64,000 bases of DNA from an uncultured Clostridia bacterium. GTDB taxonomy: Bacteria > Bacillota > Clostridia > Oscillospirales > Ruminococcaceae. Of this stretch, positions 18,039-26,457 are shown one piece after another. Location: assembly GCA_947626755.1 (NCBI GenBank), contig CANQTP010000009.1, positions 1 to 64,000 on the forward strand. Direction: 5' to 3'. A program made the position numbers and the translations under genes. Position 1 is the first letter of the stretch, and every line of letters begins with the position of its first letter. Below the pieces are notes generated by a model. It saw only the letters and a list, made by a program, of their open reading frames with translations. It was not told where the DNA came from and did not search any database.

Positions 18039-18514
18039 AAGCGTTTCTTAGATCATTTGTTTACGCGGCGGAGGGAATTTGGGAAACGATATGTTCCCAG
18101 CGGAATTTCAGGTTTCACATCATAGCGGCAGTCTATGTAACGGCGTTTTCGTTCTTTTATGAACTTTCAAGAACGGACTATATCTTGCTTGTACTTACAT
18201 TTTCTTCGGTAATGGCAAGCGAAATGATAAATACTGCCGTTGAAAACGCAGTTGACCTTTCCACAAAGGAATATGACAAGACTGCAAAATTTGCCAAGGA
18301 CGCGGCTGCGGGGGCTGTTCTTGTGACGGCGGTGTTTGCCGTAATTGCGGGGCTTTTGCTTTTCCTTGACTTTGATGTGATAAAAAGCATTATAAATTAT
18401 TACAGCACGCATTTTCTGCCGCTTATCGGACTTATAATATCAATTCCCGCGGCATTATGGTTTATTTTCGGGACAGGCAAAAAAGAAAGGAAAAACAATG
18501 GAAACAAGAAATGA
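18035..18514 (+). CDS. dgkA: Undecaprenol/diacylglycerol kinase
   Basis: A 159-residue membrane kinase of the DgkA family; Gram-positive members phosphorylate undecaprenol to recycle the cell-wall lipid carrier. The signature SEMINTAVENAVDL with the catalytic glutamate is present, followed by AKDAAAGAVL. The usual three membrane helices are visible plus an extra C-terminal hydrophobic helix (about 127-148) and a basic tail, longer than the common 120-130 residues. Start and stop overlap ybeY and era, showing coupled translation. Confidence 0.92.
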   Translation: MKAFLRSFVYAAEGIWETICSQRNFRFHIIAAVYVTAFSFFYELSRTDYILLVLTFSSVMASEMINTAVENAVDLSTKEYDKTAKFAKDAAAGAVLVTAVFAVIAGLLLFLDFDVIKSIINYYSTHFLPLIGLIISIPAALWFIFGTGKKERKNNGNKK

Positions 18515-19412
18515 ATTTGTCACTATAGTCGGAAAGGCAAATGCGGGGAAATCATCTCTCCTCAATGCTCTGACAGGCGAAAAGATAGCCGCTGTCAGCA
18601 GCAAGCCCCAGACTACAAGAACGAGAATATCGGGCATAGTTACGGAAGAAAACACACAGTATGTTTTTATGGATACTCCCGGCGTTCACAGATCCAGAAA
18701 CAAGCTCGGAGAACACATGAACAAGACGGTAAAAGACTCGATAGCGGACGTTGATCTGATACTTATGGTCTCGGACGTGACTGCAAGATCTGACGAGAAT
18801 GAAAAGAACATTATAAATGGTTTCAGGAAAAACGACAAGGTAATTCTTATCCTCAACAAGATAGATCTCCTCAAAGACAAGGAAAAGCTTGCGCCGATCA
18901 TTCTGGAATACAGCAGACTTTACGATTTTGAAACTATCATTCCCATAAGCGTGACGCAGAATGACGGGATCGACATAGTTTGGGAAGAAGTGAAAAAATA
19001 TTCCTCGGAAGGTCCGCACTACTTTTCGGACAGCTCCTTTACCGATCAGCCCGAACAGGTAATAGCTTCCGAAATGATACGGGAAAAGATCCTTGAACTT
19101 ATGAGCGATGAAGTTCCTCACGGGATCGCGGTCATGATCGAACAGATGGAGGAACGAACAAGCAGAAACGGTGAGGATATTCTTGACATTTCGGCAACTA
19201 TCTACTGCGAAAGGGATCAGCACAAAGGCATGGTCATCGGCAAAAACGGTTCCATGCTCAAAAAGATAGGTCAGCTTGCCCGCGAAGAACTGGAACGGTT
19301 CTTTGAAATAAAGGTAAATCTCCAATGCTGGGTGAAAGTTCGCGAAGATTGGCGGAATAAGGAAAATTTAATACGCAATTTCGGGTTATCAAATAATTCC
19401 ACTAATATGTAA
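18498..19412 (+). CDS. era: GTPase Era
   Basis: A 304-residue GTPase that binds the 3' end of 16S rRNA and helps 30S assembly. G-motifs: GKANAGKSS (P-loop), TTRTRISG (G2), DTPG (G3) and NKID (G4); the C-terminal KH domain contains VIGKNGSMLKKIG. AAAGGA precedes the ATG, within the end of dgkA. The yqzL-recO pair follows, as in Bacillus. Confidence 0.96.
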   Translation: METRNEFVTIVGKANAGKSSLLNALTGEKIAAVSSKPQTTRTRISGIVTEENTQYVFMDTPGVHRSRNKLGEHMNKTVKDSIADVDLILMVSDVTARSDENEKNIINGFRKNDKVILILNKIDLLKDKEKLAPIILEYSRLYDFETIIPISVTQNDGIDIVWEEVKKYSSEGPHYFSDSSFTDQPEQVIASEMIREKILELMSDEVPHGIAVMIEQMEERTSRNGEDILDISATIYCERDQHKGMVIGKNGSMLKKIGQLAREELERFFEIKVNLQCWVKVREDWRNKENLIRNFGLSNNSTNM

Positions 19413-19469
19413 CAGATGTCCCGGCAATAATTATAGTAAAGACTTTTGAAATATCATGGAGGCTTTACT

Positions 19470-19643
19470 ATGACGGATAACTATGATGAAAATAAATGGA
19501 ATAAATTTGAACACAGCGGACGTATAACGGATTACCTTGATTACAAAGGGATAAATACCAAATTTTTTTCAAACATAAAAGGAGAGGTCTCCGATGCTGA
19601 TAACAGCAGTGGGAGTAGTAATTGCGGAGCGCAATTACGGTGA
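19470..19643 (+). CDS. YqzL-like small protein
   Basis: A 57-residue protein. Its first 35 residues (WNKFEHSGRITDYLDYKG) resemble Bacillus YqzL, which is encoded at the same place between era and recO; function unknown. GGAGG lies eight bases before the ATG. The frame runs on into recO and overlaps it by 50 bases in another frame, so the last 17 residues (Ser/Gly/Asn-rich) are probably not conserved. Confidence 0.7.
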   Translation: MTDNYDENKWNKFEHSGRITDYLDYKGINTKFFSNIKGEVSDADNSSGSSNCGAQLR

Positions 19644-20382
19644 AACCGACAAGTTTATAGATGTTCTTACCGCAGAATACGGCGTTGTGGAGATCTGCGT
19701 AAAAGGTGCAAGAAAGATATACGGCAAAAGCAATTCGGCTACGCAGCTCTTTGCTTATTCAAAATTCTCCTTCAACAGCCGCGCTGACAGATATTATCTT
19801 AGCAGCAGTGAAGTAATAAAGGTTTTTTACGGATTGCGGATCGATATAAAAAAACTTGTACTGGCTGAATATTTTGCCGAACTTATAAGGCACTGCGCCA
19901 CAACAGGTCAGACTGCAAAGGATATTATGAGACTTTTCCTTAACACGCTGTACTTCCTTTCGGAAGATCTCAGAAGCTGTGAGTTTCTGAAAAGTGTGTT
20001 TGAAATGCGGCTTATGAGCGAGATAGGTATGCTTCCTCAGCTTATAGGCTGCCGTGAATGTTACAGATACGAGACGGAGGAAATGTATTTCCTTGCCGAT
20101 CATGCTTGTCTGCTCTGCGGAGACCACTTTGAATATAAGGGATTTGAAGAGGATTATTTCCACATAAGAATAAATCATGCCGTTCTTGAAGCACTGCGGT
20201 TTATATGTCTGGCGGGACCTGAAAGACTTTTTAATTTCAGGATCGGGGAAAGGTCAATGAAGCTTCTTAACGAGATAACGGAGAAATATATTTTTGCGCG
20301 TATCGGAACAAGCTTCAAATCTCTTGATTTCTACAAAAAAATATGTGAACCTGTTGAGGACAAGCCTGATCAGCACAATTGA
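19594..20382 (+). CDS. recO: DNA repair protein RecO
   Basis: A 262-residue protein that with RecR loads RecA onto SSB-covered single-stranded DNA. The N-terminal OB-fold (GVVIAERNYGETDKF, LTAEYGVVEICVKGARK) and the zinc site (CRECY ... CLLCG, about residues 152-178) are visible. AGGAGAGG precedes the ATG. Its start region overlaps the YqzL-like frame. mutS2 starts 17 bases after the stop. Confidence 0.93.
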   Translation: MLITAVGVVIAERNYGETDKFIDVLTAEYGVVEICVKGARKIYGKSNSATQLFAYSKFSFNSRADRYYLSSSEVIKVFYGLRIDIKKLVLAEYFAELIRHCATTGQTAKDIMRLFLNTLYFLSEDLRSCEFLKSVFEMRLMSEIGMLPQLIGCRECYRYETEEMYFLADHACLLCGDHFEYKGFEEDYFHIRINHAVLEALRFICLAGPERLFNFRIGERSMKLLNEITEKYIFARIGTSFKSLDFYKKICEPVEDKPDQHN

Positions 20383-20399
20383 AAGGACAATTTTAAATT

Positions 20400-22775
20400 A
20401 TGAATAAATATTATGATTCTCTTGAATTACATAAAATTCTTGAAATGCTGGCTGATGAAGCTTCAAATGAACGTACCCGTGAAATGGCACTTGCACTTGA
20501 GCCGATCACGGAACTTGAAAAAGTAAGGCTCGAAGTCAGAAAGACCGCACAGGCGTTTGATCTGTCGGTGAAATACGGTACTCCCGCATTTACGGGATTT
20601 AAAGATGTGCGCGGCTCGCTTAACAGAGCAAAGTCGGGGGCAAGTCTTACCCTGCGGGAACTTCTTGATATTGCACAGATGCTTTATCAGATACGGATAC
20701 TATCCGATTGGAATACATCAAGAGGGGAGGAAGAAACTCTCCTTGATGAGCTTTTTGCATCGCTGTCGCCCGATAAATATCTTGAGGACAGGATAAAGGA
20801 GTCTATACTTTCAGAGGACGAAATAGCAGATACCGCAAGTTCAAGCCTTGCAAATATCCGCCGCAAAATCGCTCAGGCGGGGATAAGGATCCGCGAAAGC
20901 CTTGACAACCTTATTAAAAATTCCGAAGTTCAGAAATCTTTGCAGGAAAATATCGTTACAATGCGTAATGGCAGATATGTTATCCCCGTAAAAGCTGAAC
21001 ATAAAGGAAATATTCAGGGACTTGTCCATGCGGCTTCTTCAAGCGGAGCTACTTACTTTGTAGAGCCGATCTCGGTCGTTGAAGCAAACAATGAAATACG
21101 TGTTCTACAAGGTGAGGAACAGGAAGAAATAGAACGGATCATTGCGGAATTCAGTTCGGAATGTGCTGCAAGAGCGGATCTCATTGCCGAAAGCTATCTT
21201 ATCTGTACGGAACTGAACCTTTACTTTGCAAAATCAAATCTTGCGGCTAAAATGCGGGCAAGTGAGCCTGACATTTCCGATGACGGACGCATTGATCTGA
21301 AAAAAGCAAGACACCCGCTTATTGACAAAAACAAGGTCGTTCCTGTGGACATAAAGCTCGGATATGACTATCAGGCACTTATTGTTACAGGTCCGAACAC
21401 AGGCGGTAAAACAGTTCTTCTTAAAACGGTGGGGCTTCTTACGGCAATGACGATGTGCGGTTTGCTTATTCCTGCGGGTGACGGCAGCCATATTTCTGTT
21501 TTCAAGAATATACTTGTGGATATAGGCGACAGGCAGAGCATTGAGGACAGCCTTTCAACGTTCTCGTCGCATATGAGCAGCGTTGTGGAAATTCTCAAAG
21601 AAGCGGACAGGGATTCTCTTGTTCTTTTTGATGAACTCGGTTCGGGAACAGATCCTGTTGAAGGTGCGGCGCTGGCTGTTTCAATAATTGATGAATTAAA
21701 GGACAGGGGCAGCAGGCTTCTTGTTACGACTCACTATCAGGAACTCAAACTTTATGCCATTGAGCGTGAAGGCATAGAAAACGCTTCCTGCGAGTTTGAT
21801 ATGGCGGCAATGCAGCCTACCTACAGGCTTATAATAGGTTCTCCGGGAAAGTCGAATGCTTTCTCAATATCTGCAAAGCTCGGTATGCCCAAGAATATCA
21901 TTGACAGGGCAAATGAACTGGTCTCTACCGAAAATCAGCGATTTGAGGAAGTAATTTCCAAATTAGAAGAAACACGTATTGAACTTGAAAGGAAAAGCGA
22001 AGAAGCGGAAAATTTACGCCGCGAAAATGAAAAGAAACTTTCCGAGCTTGAAAGCGAAATAGACGCTCTTAACAAACGCAAGGAGGACGAGATCGCAAAG
22101 GCGCGGACACAGGCTATGAGAATTGTCGAAAGCTGCCGTATGCAGGCTGACGCGCTTATGGACGAGCTTAACGACATAAAGAAACAGAAGGACAAGGAGA
22201 ATTTCTCACAGCTTGCGGCAAATGCCCGTTCAAAAAACAAAGCTGCGTTAAACAAGATGTTCGATACCGCAAATCCCATAATTGCTGCGGAACACAAGGA
22301 ATATGTCCCGCCCCGTCCTTTAAGGAGAGGGGACAATGTTGCCATTGTTGACATAAACAAAAAGGGCATACTTGCAAGCGATCCCGATTCTTCGGGAATG
22401 GTCTTTGTACAGTCGGGGATCATGAAAACCAAGATAAGCGTAAAGAAGCTCCGTCTTATAGAACCCGAAAAGGTCACATATCAGAATAAGAAGGTTTCTG
22501 CAAAGGGCGTCCGCGGAAAGATGGAACGTTCTTCCTCAATGGAGCTTGACATTCGCGGACAGACAGTTGATGAGGGAATAATGGAACTGGATATGTTCAT
22601 TGACAATGCGGTGCTTTCGGGAATCGGAATGGTAACGGTCATTCACGGAAAAGGAACAGGCGCTCTGAGACAAGGCATACAGCGCCATCTCAAATCACAC
22701 CCGTCAGTTAAAAGCTTCCGCGCAGGACAGTTCGGCGAGGGAGAGGACGGAGTTACTATTGTTGAACTGAAATAA
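20400..22775 (+). CDS. mutS2: MutS2-family ATPase/endonuclease
   Basis: A 791-residue MutS2. The MutS core ATPase has Walker A GPNTGGKT (near residue 334) and Walker B LVLFDELGSGTDP; a coiled coil rich in Glu/Lys/Arg follows (about 520-620); the C-terminus carries a KOW-like linker and a Smr nuclease domain with LDIRGQTVDEG and the HGKGTG motif. MutS2 suppresses recombination and in Bacillus also acts on collided ribosomes. The length is standard. AAAGGA precedes the ATG. Confidence 0.95.
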   Translation: MNKYYDSLELHKILEMLADEASNERTREMALALEPITELEKVRLEVRKTAQAFDLSVKYGTPAFTGFKDVRGSLNRAKSGASLTLRELLDIAQMLYQIRILSDWNTSRGEEETLLDELFASLSPDKYLEDRIKESILSEDEIADTASSSLANIRRKIAQAGIRIRESLDNLIKNSEVQKSLQENIVTMRNGRYVIPVKAEHKGNIQGLVHAASSSGATYFVEPISVVEANNEIRVLQGEEQEEIERIIAEFSSECAARADLIAESYLICTELNLYFAKSNLAAKMRASEPDISDDGRIDLKKARHPLIDKNKVVPVDIKLGYDYQALIVTGPNTGGKTVLLKTVGLLTAMTMCGLLIPAGDGSHISVFKNILVDIGDRQSIEDSLSTFSSHMSSVVEILKEADRDSLVLFDELGSGTDPVEGAALAVSIIDELKDRGSRLLVTTHYQELKLYAIEREGIENASCEFDMAAMQPTYRLIIGSPGKSNAFSISAKLGMPKNIIDRANELVSTENQRFEEVISKLEETRIELERKSEEAENLRRENEKKLSELESEIDALNKRKEDEIAKARTQAMRIVESCRMQADALMDELNDIKKQKDKENFSQLAANARSKNKAALNKMFDTANPIIAAEHKEYVPPRPLRRGDNVAIVDINKKGILASDPDSSGMVFVQSGIMKTKISVKKLRLIEPEKVTYQNKKVSAKGVRGKMERSSSMELDIRGQTVDEGIMELDMFIDNAVLSGIGMVTVIHGKGTGALRQGIQRHLKSHPSVKSFRAGQFGEGEDGVTIVELK

Positions 22776-22791
22776 ATCGGCGGTGTTATTC

Positions 22792-23595
22792 ATGAAAAGC
22801 AAGGTCATTTTAAGCAAAAAAATCATATTATATGGGATTATTTCCGTACTGGTCGCTGTTGTGATTTCGATTCTCCTGAATAATGATATTTTTCTTGATA
22901 CCGACTATGAAGTTTCATATGAAATGCCGTATGAAGAAAAATTGGAAATTTTTGCTCCGATCTGCGAAAGCAATTTCCATAAAATGTCAAATATGGAGGG
23001 GTACACAAACCATGGCAGCGAAGTTTGCAGGATATATATTTCTACTTCGGAGGACAATGATCTGAGAAAACAGATACTTGATGAAGTGCAGAAGCTTTCA
23101 GATGAGATATGTGCCGGCTGTCAGACCGAGCATGACAAGGTAAAAGCCATAGCTTACTGGGTATCGGACAATATCTTTTACAATGAAACAGCAGCCTGGA
23201 CAAGCGTTGATTCGGACACTATAAGTCTGGAAACCGTTCTGAAACTGAAAGCAACGACCTGCGCGGGATATTCAAATATTTTTTCCGCCTTATGCGGTAT
23301 GCAGGGGATATACTGCCTTAATTTAAGGGGCGGAACTGTTTATGACGGCGAAGAACTTGAAGCTCTTGAAAACGCTAAAATGAATCATGAATGGAATGCG
23401 GCTCTTGCTGACGGCAAATGGGTATATGTTGATACGACATGGATATCAAAAAATACATATTATAATGACGAATATCACAAAGCAGACTATTTTGATGACA
23501 AATATTTTGATATGTCAATGGAGTTTATGAGTTTTGAACACAGGATAGACCTGATAGATCACAGGAATTTTAAAAATGCTCTTGATGATCTGTAA
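22792..23595 (+). CDS. Membrane-anchored transglutaminase-like protein
   Basis: A 267-residue protein with one N-terminal membrane segment (about 8-28) and an extracellular transglutaminase-like (papain-like) domain. The catalytic triad is Cys157 (TTCAGYS), His199 (NHEWN) and Asp214 (YVDTTW). Such domains act as peptidases or acyl transferases; the substrate is unknown, perhaps peptidoglycan or surface protein. The ATG at 22792 is used, with a weak GGCGG site upstream. It follows mutS2 by 16 bases and precedes the HAD gene by 23. Confidence 0.82.
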   Translation: MKSKVILSKKIILYGIISVLVAVVISILLNNDIFLDTDYEVSYEMPYEEKLEIFAPICESNFHKMSNMEGYTNHGSEVCRIYISTSEDNDLRKQILDEVQKLSDEICAGCQTEHDKVKAIAYWVSDNIFYNETAAWTSVDSDTISLETVLKLKATTCAGYSNIFSALCGMQGIYCLNLRGGTVYDGEELEALENAKMNHEWNAALADGKWVYVDTTWISKNTYYNDEYHKADYFDDKYFDMSMEFMSFEHRIDLIDHRNFKNALDDL

Positions 23596-23618
23596 ATAAA
23601 TTACATATGGTGATGAAT

Positions 23619-24254
23619 ATGGAATTTTCGGCTGCGATATTTGATCTTGACGGAACGCTTATCGAATCAAATTCGGTGTGGGCGAAGATAGACAAAATAA
23701 TTCTCAACAAAAGGGGAATACCCTGTTCGGACAATTTCGCCGAAAAGCTTTCCTCGCTGACATATGAGGAAGCTGCTGAGGAAATGCACAGACTTGGCGT
23801 AAAAGAGGATACGGAAAGCCTTATAAAAGAGTTCAACGAGATCGCTGTACAGGAATACAGGTATAATATTTTTCTTAAAGACAATGCAAAAGAGTATCTT
23901 GAATATCTGAAAGGCAGAGGAGTGAAGCTTGCCCTTGCAACGGCATCTCCGAAAGAACTTTATGAGCCTGCGCTTCGGCACAATGGGGTATATGGGTATT
24001 TTGACGTATTCTGTACAACAGGTGAGGCAGGCAAAAGCAAGGACTATCCCGATGTTTATCTGCTGGCGGCTTCGGAACTGGGAGTTCCGCCGTCTGACTG
24101 CATTGTGTTTGAAGATGTTCTTAACGGGATCATAAGTGCGAAAAATGCAGGTATGTTTGCAGTGGGGGTGTATGACAGGTATTCTTCAAGTGATATTGTT
24201 ACAATAAGATTACATTCTGATAAATTTATTATGAATTTTTCCGAGATGATGTAA
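23619..24254 (+). CDS. HAD-superfamily phosphatase (beta-phosphoglucomutase-like)
   Basis: A 211-residue haloacid dehalogenase-type hydrolase. Motif I FDLDGTLIES supplies the nucleophilic aspartate, motif II lies in LALATASP, motif III is the lysine in GKSKDYPD, and motif IV is VFEDVLNG. The alpha-helical cap suits a small phosphorylated metabolite. Several ATG codons sit together (23607, 23613, 23619); I chose the last because GGTGA is then at normal distance, but the first is possible. Confidence 0.85.
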   Translation: MEFSAAIFDLDGTLIESNSVWAKIDKIILNKRGIPCSDNFAEKLSSLTYEEAAEEMHRLGVKEDTESLIKEFNEIAVQEYRYNIFLKDNAKEYLEYLKGRGVKLALATASPKELYEPALRHNGVYGYFDVFCTTGEAGKSKDYPDVYLLAASELGVPPSDCIVFEDVLNGIISAKNAGMFAVGVYDRYSSSDIVTIRLHSDKFIMNFSEMM

Positions 24255-24272
24255 TATTTTTTACAAAATATA

Positions 24273-24301
24273 TTGAAAATTAAAAGTAAAAGTTGTATAA
24301 T
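24273..24301 (+). promoter_or_regulatory. Sigma-A promoter of the EAL/HDOD gene
   Basis: TTGAAA and TATAAT are separated by 17 bases, 34 bases before the start codon. Confidence 0.75.
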
Positions 24302-24334
24302 ATATGTGATACTATCTTAAGGAGGTATTTGCAG

Positions 24335-25585
24335 ATGGATTCTTATATAGTTCGTCAGGCAATTGTAAACGGAAAACATGATACGATAGGATACGAGATA
24401 CTTTATACAGATAACAGTTTCAGTACAGGAAATACAGATGACGCATCGGCTGCAAACGCTATTGAAAACTTTCTTTCTTCAATGGACAGCAGCAAATTTC
24501 TTGACGGGAAAACTGCGTTTCTGACCTTTACTCCTAATCTTTTAGAGAAAAACATTCCCAAAATGTTTTCTACAAACAAACTTGTTATCCAGATAGAAGA
24601 TTCGCTTATAACAAATCCGCTTTCACAGGGACTTGTTGAAAAATATAAGCAGAGCGGATATAAGATCGCTGTTGTGGATTTTGAATTTGCTCCGAGATTT
24701 TTCGGGATCCTTGATATGGTGGACTACATAAAGGTGAACTTTTCTCCGCTCAACGGCAACCCTTCAATAGAAAATATCATAAACATCGGAAAATCCTTCG
24801 GCAAGCAGATCGTGGCTTACAATATAGAAGATCAGGAAGCTTACAACAGGGCGAGATCTCTTGGCTGTACATATTTTCAGGGTTCGTATGTATCGGAGAA
24901 AATGCCTTCCGAGATCAAGAAGGTCAACTATCTGCAAAGCAATTTCTTCCTGCTTATGGTGGCTGTTACCAAGGACGAACCTGACATTGACGAGATAGAA
25001 AGCATTATTTCAAGAGATGTTTCTCTTACATTTTCTTTGCTGAAATTAGTCAATTCTGCATATTTTGCACTGAGGAACAGAGCCCATTCCGTTAAACAGG
25101 CACTTGTAATTCTCGGACTCGGACAGCTCAAACAGTGGATATATCTGTTAAGTTTCAAGCAGGACGACGGCTCCATGCCAGATGAACTTATCAAGATCTC
25201 ATTCCTGAGAGCAACTTTTGCAAGCGAGCTTCTCGAATATGCTGAAAATATGCCTATATCACGTTCGGAAGCATATCTTATGGGAATGTTCTCAACTCTT
25301 GGAAAACTTATGCAGACTCCGCTTGAAGAAATTCTCGAACAGCTTCCCATAAGCGATGAGATCAAAAATGCTCTTCTTTCATATGAAGGACGTGCGGGAC
25401 TTCTTTACAAACTGATACTTTCATACGAAAAAGCCGATTGGAGCGGAATGTCTCAGTGCGCGTCACAGCTTGGCATACCGCAGTCCATGATAGCCCAGAA
25501 GTATTTTGAATGTGTAGAAAGTGTAAATAACACATGGGCAAGCCTTACTAACCCGGGTGATTCAGAGGAAGAAGAAAATTCGTAA
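24335..25585 (+). CDS. EAL-HDOD (YuxH-type) signalling protein
   Basis: A 416-residue cytosolic protein with an N-terminal EAL-type domain (about 1-200) and a C-terminal HDOD domain (about 210-400; VSLTFSLLKLVNSAYFALR and VKQALVILGLGQLKQW). The EAL signature is degenerate: EIL at the motif, VVDFEFAP in place of the DDFGTG loop and VNFSPL where catalytic enzymes have a metal-binding Lys/Asp. It therefore probably does not cleave cyclic-di-GMP and may serve as a sensor or scaffold. AGGAGG precedes the ATG at 24335; the longer frame upstream overlaps the promoter. Confidence 0.85.
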   Translation: MDSYIVRQAIVNGKHDTIGYEILYTDNSFSTGNTDDASAANAIENFLSSMDSSKFLDGKTAFLTFTPNLLEKNIPKMFSTNKLVIQIEDSLITNPLSQGLVEKYKQSGYKIAVVDFEFAPRFFGILDMVDYIKVNFSPLNGNPSIENIINIGKSFGKQIVAYNIEDQEAYNRARSLGCTYFQGSYVSEKMPSEIKKVNYLQSNFFLLMVAVTKDEPDIDEIESIISRDVSLTFSLLKLVNSAYFALRNRAHSVKQALVILGLGQLKQWIYLLSFKQDDGSMPDELIKISFLRATFASELLEYAENMPISRSEAYLMGMFSTLGKLMQTPLEEILEQLPISDEIKNALLSYEGRAGLLYKLILSYEKADWSGMSQCASQLGIPQSMIAQKYFECVESVNNTWASLTNPGDSEEEENS

Positions 25586-25602
25586 TTTTTTTAAAAAAGT
25601 GC

Positions 25603-25631
25603 TTGACAGCAGGGAATAATTATGGTATAAT
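25603..25631 (+). promoter_or_regulatory. Sigma-A promoter of the rplU-rpmA operon
   Basis: Consensus TTGACA and TATAAT at 17-base spacing, with the transcript expected to start near 25638. Confidence 0.85.
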
Positions 25632-25637
25632 AATTCA

Positions 25638-25718
25638 TGCCGCTTGTTGCAGGCTTGTTTAAGTGTGCTTTTGTGCCGCCTGACAGCAGCGAGTTTATGG
25701 AAAAGGCAGGTGCCGGAA
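25638..25718 (+). ncRNA. L21 leader (candidate ribosomal protein autoregulatory RNA)
   Basis: The roughly 80-base untranslated leader of rplU contains a GTGCCGCCTGACAGCAGCGA stretch and a later GGCAGGTGCC that can pair with the GCC-rich part. Position and content agree with the Firmicutes L21 leader family, in which L21 is thought to bind its own mRNA. I have not aligned it to the family model. Confidence 0.55.
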
Positions 25719-26033
25719 ATGTACGCAATAATCGAAACAGGCGGAAAGCAGTATCAGGTAAAGGAAGGCGACGAGATCTTCGTTGAAAAGCTGGACGTTA
25801 ATGCTGATGATACTGTTACCTTTGATAAGGTAATTGCTGTTGGAAAGGACAGCGGTCTTGATGTTGGCGCTCCTTATGTGGGCGGCGCAGCTGTTGAAGC
25901 TAAAGTTATCAAGAATGGCAAGTCCAAGAAGATAACTGTTTTCACTTACAAGCCCAAGAAGGGTTCTACTCACAGAAAACAGGGTCACAGACAGCCCTAT
26001 ACAAAGGTTCGTATTGACGCTATCAAAGCGTAA
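25719..26033 (+). CDS. rplU: 50S ribosomal protein L21
   Basis: A 104-residue protein with the standard start [14 protein letters not shown] and the C-terminal [18 protein letters not shown]. It binds 23S rRNA. It is the first gene of a two-gene unit with rpmA; the ysxB/prp gene usually placed between them in Firmicutes is absent (37-base gap only). Confidence 0.97.
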   Translation: MYAIIETGGKQYQVKEGDEIFVEKLDVNADDTVTFDKVIAVGKDSGLDVGAPYVGGAAVEAKVIKNGKSKKITVFTYKPKKGSTHRKQGHRQPYTKVRIDAIKA

Positions 26034-26070
26034 GACCGGAAATTATTTCCGTACTGGAGGTGTATTCTGA

Positions 26071-26325
26071 ATGGCACATAAAAAAGGTATGGGCTCCACC
26101 AAGAACGGCAGAGATTCCGAATCGAAACGTCTTGGTGTAAAAAGAGCTGACGGACAGCACGTTCTTGCAGGCAATATCATCGTAAGACAGAGAGGTACTC
26201 ATATCCATGCCGGAACAGGCGTTGGAAAGGGTTCCGATGATACGCTTTTTGCAATGGTAGACGGCAAGGTAAAATTCGAGAGAGTTGGCCGTGACCGCAA
26301 GAAGGTAAGCGTTTATACCGATTAA
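26071..26325 (+). CDS. rpmA: 50S ribosomal protein L27
   Basis: An 84-residue protein beginning [16 protein letters not shown], which reaches the peptidyl transferase centre. Most Firmicutes L27 proteins carry a short N-terminal extension (about ten residues ending in FA) removed by the Prp protease; this one has none and starts directly at the mature end. Matching this, no prp gene lies between rplU and rpmA. A good ribosome site (TGGAGG) precedes the ATG. Confidence 0.97.
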   Translation: MAHKKGMGSTKNGRDSESKRLGVKRADGQHVLAGNIIVRQRGTHIHAGTGVGKGSDDTLFAMVDGKVKFERVGRDRKKVSVYTD

Positions 26326-26329
26326 TGAA

Positions 26330-26363
26330 ATACCCGCTGTATGCGTACAGCGGGTATTGTTTA
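26330..26363 (+). terminator. Intrinsic terminator of rplU-rpmA
   Basis: A perfect 12-base-pair stem ATACCCGCTGTA/TACAGCGGGTAT with a four-base loop, followed by TGTTTAT. Confidence 0.8.
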
Positions 26364-26457
26364 TATTGTTACAGTCTTATCCTGCGTTGAATGATACGGC
26401 GCTGTGATCCGCAATGCCGAAAATTTTACTGTTTCATTAAGGAGAAGTCAAGCAATT

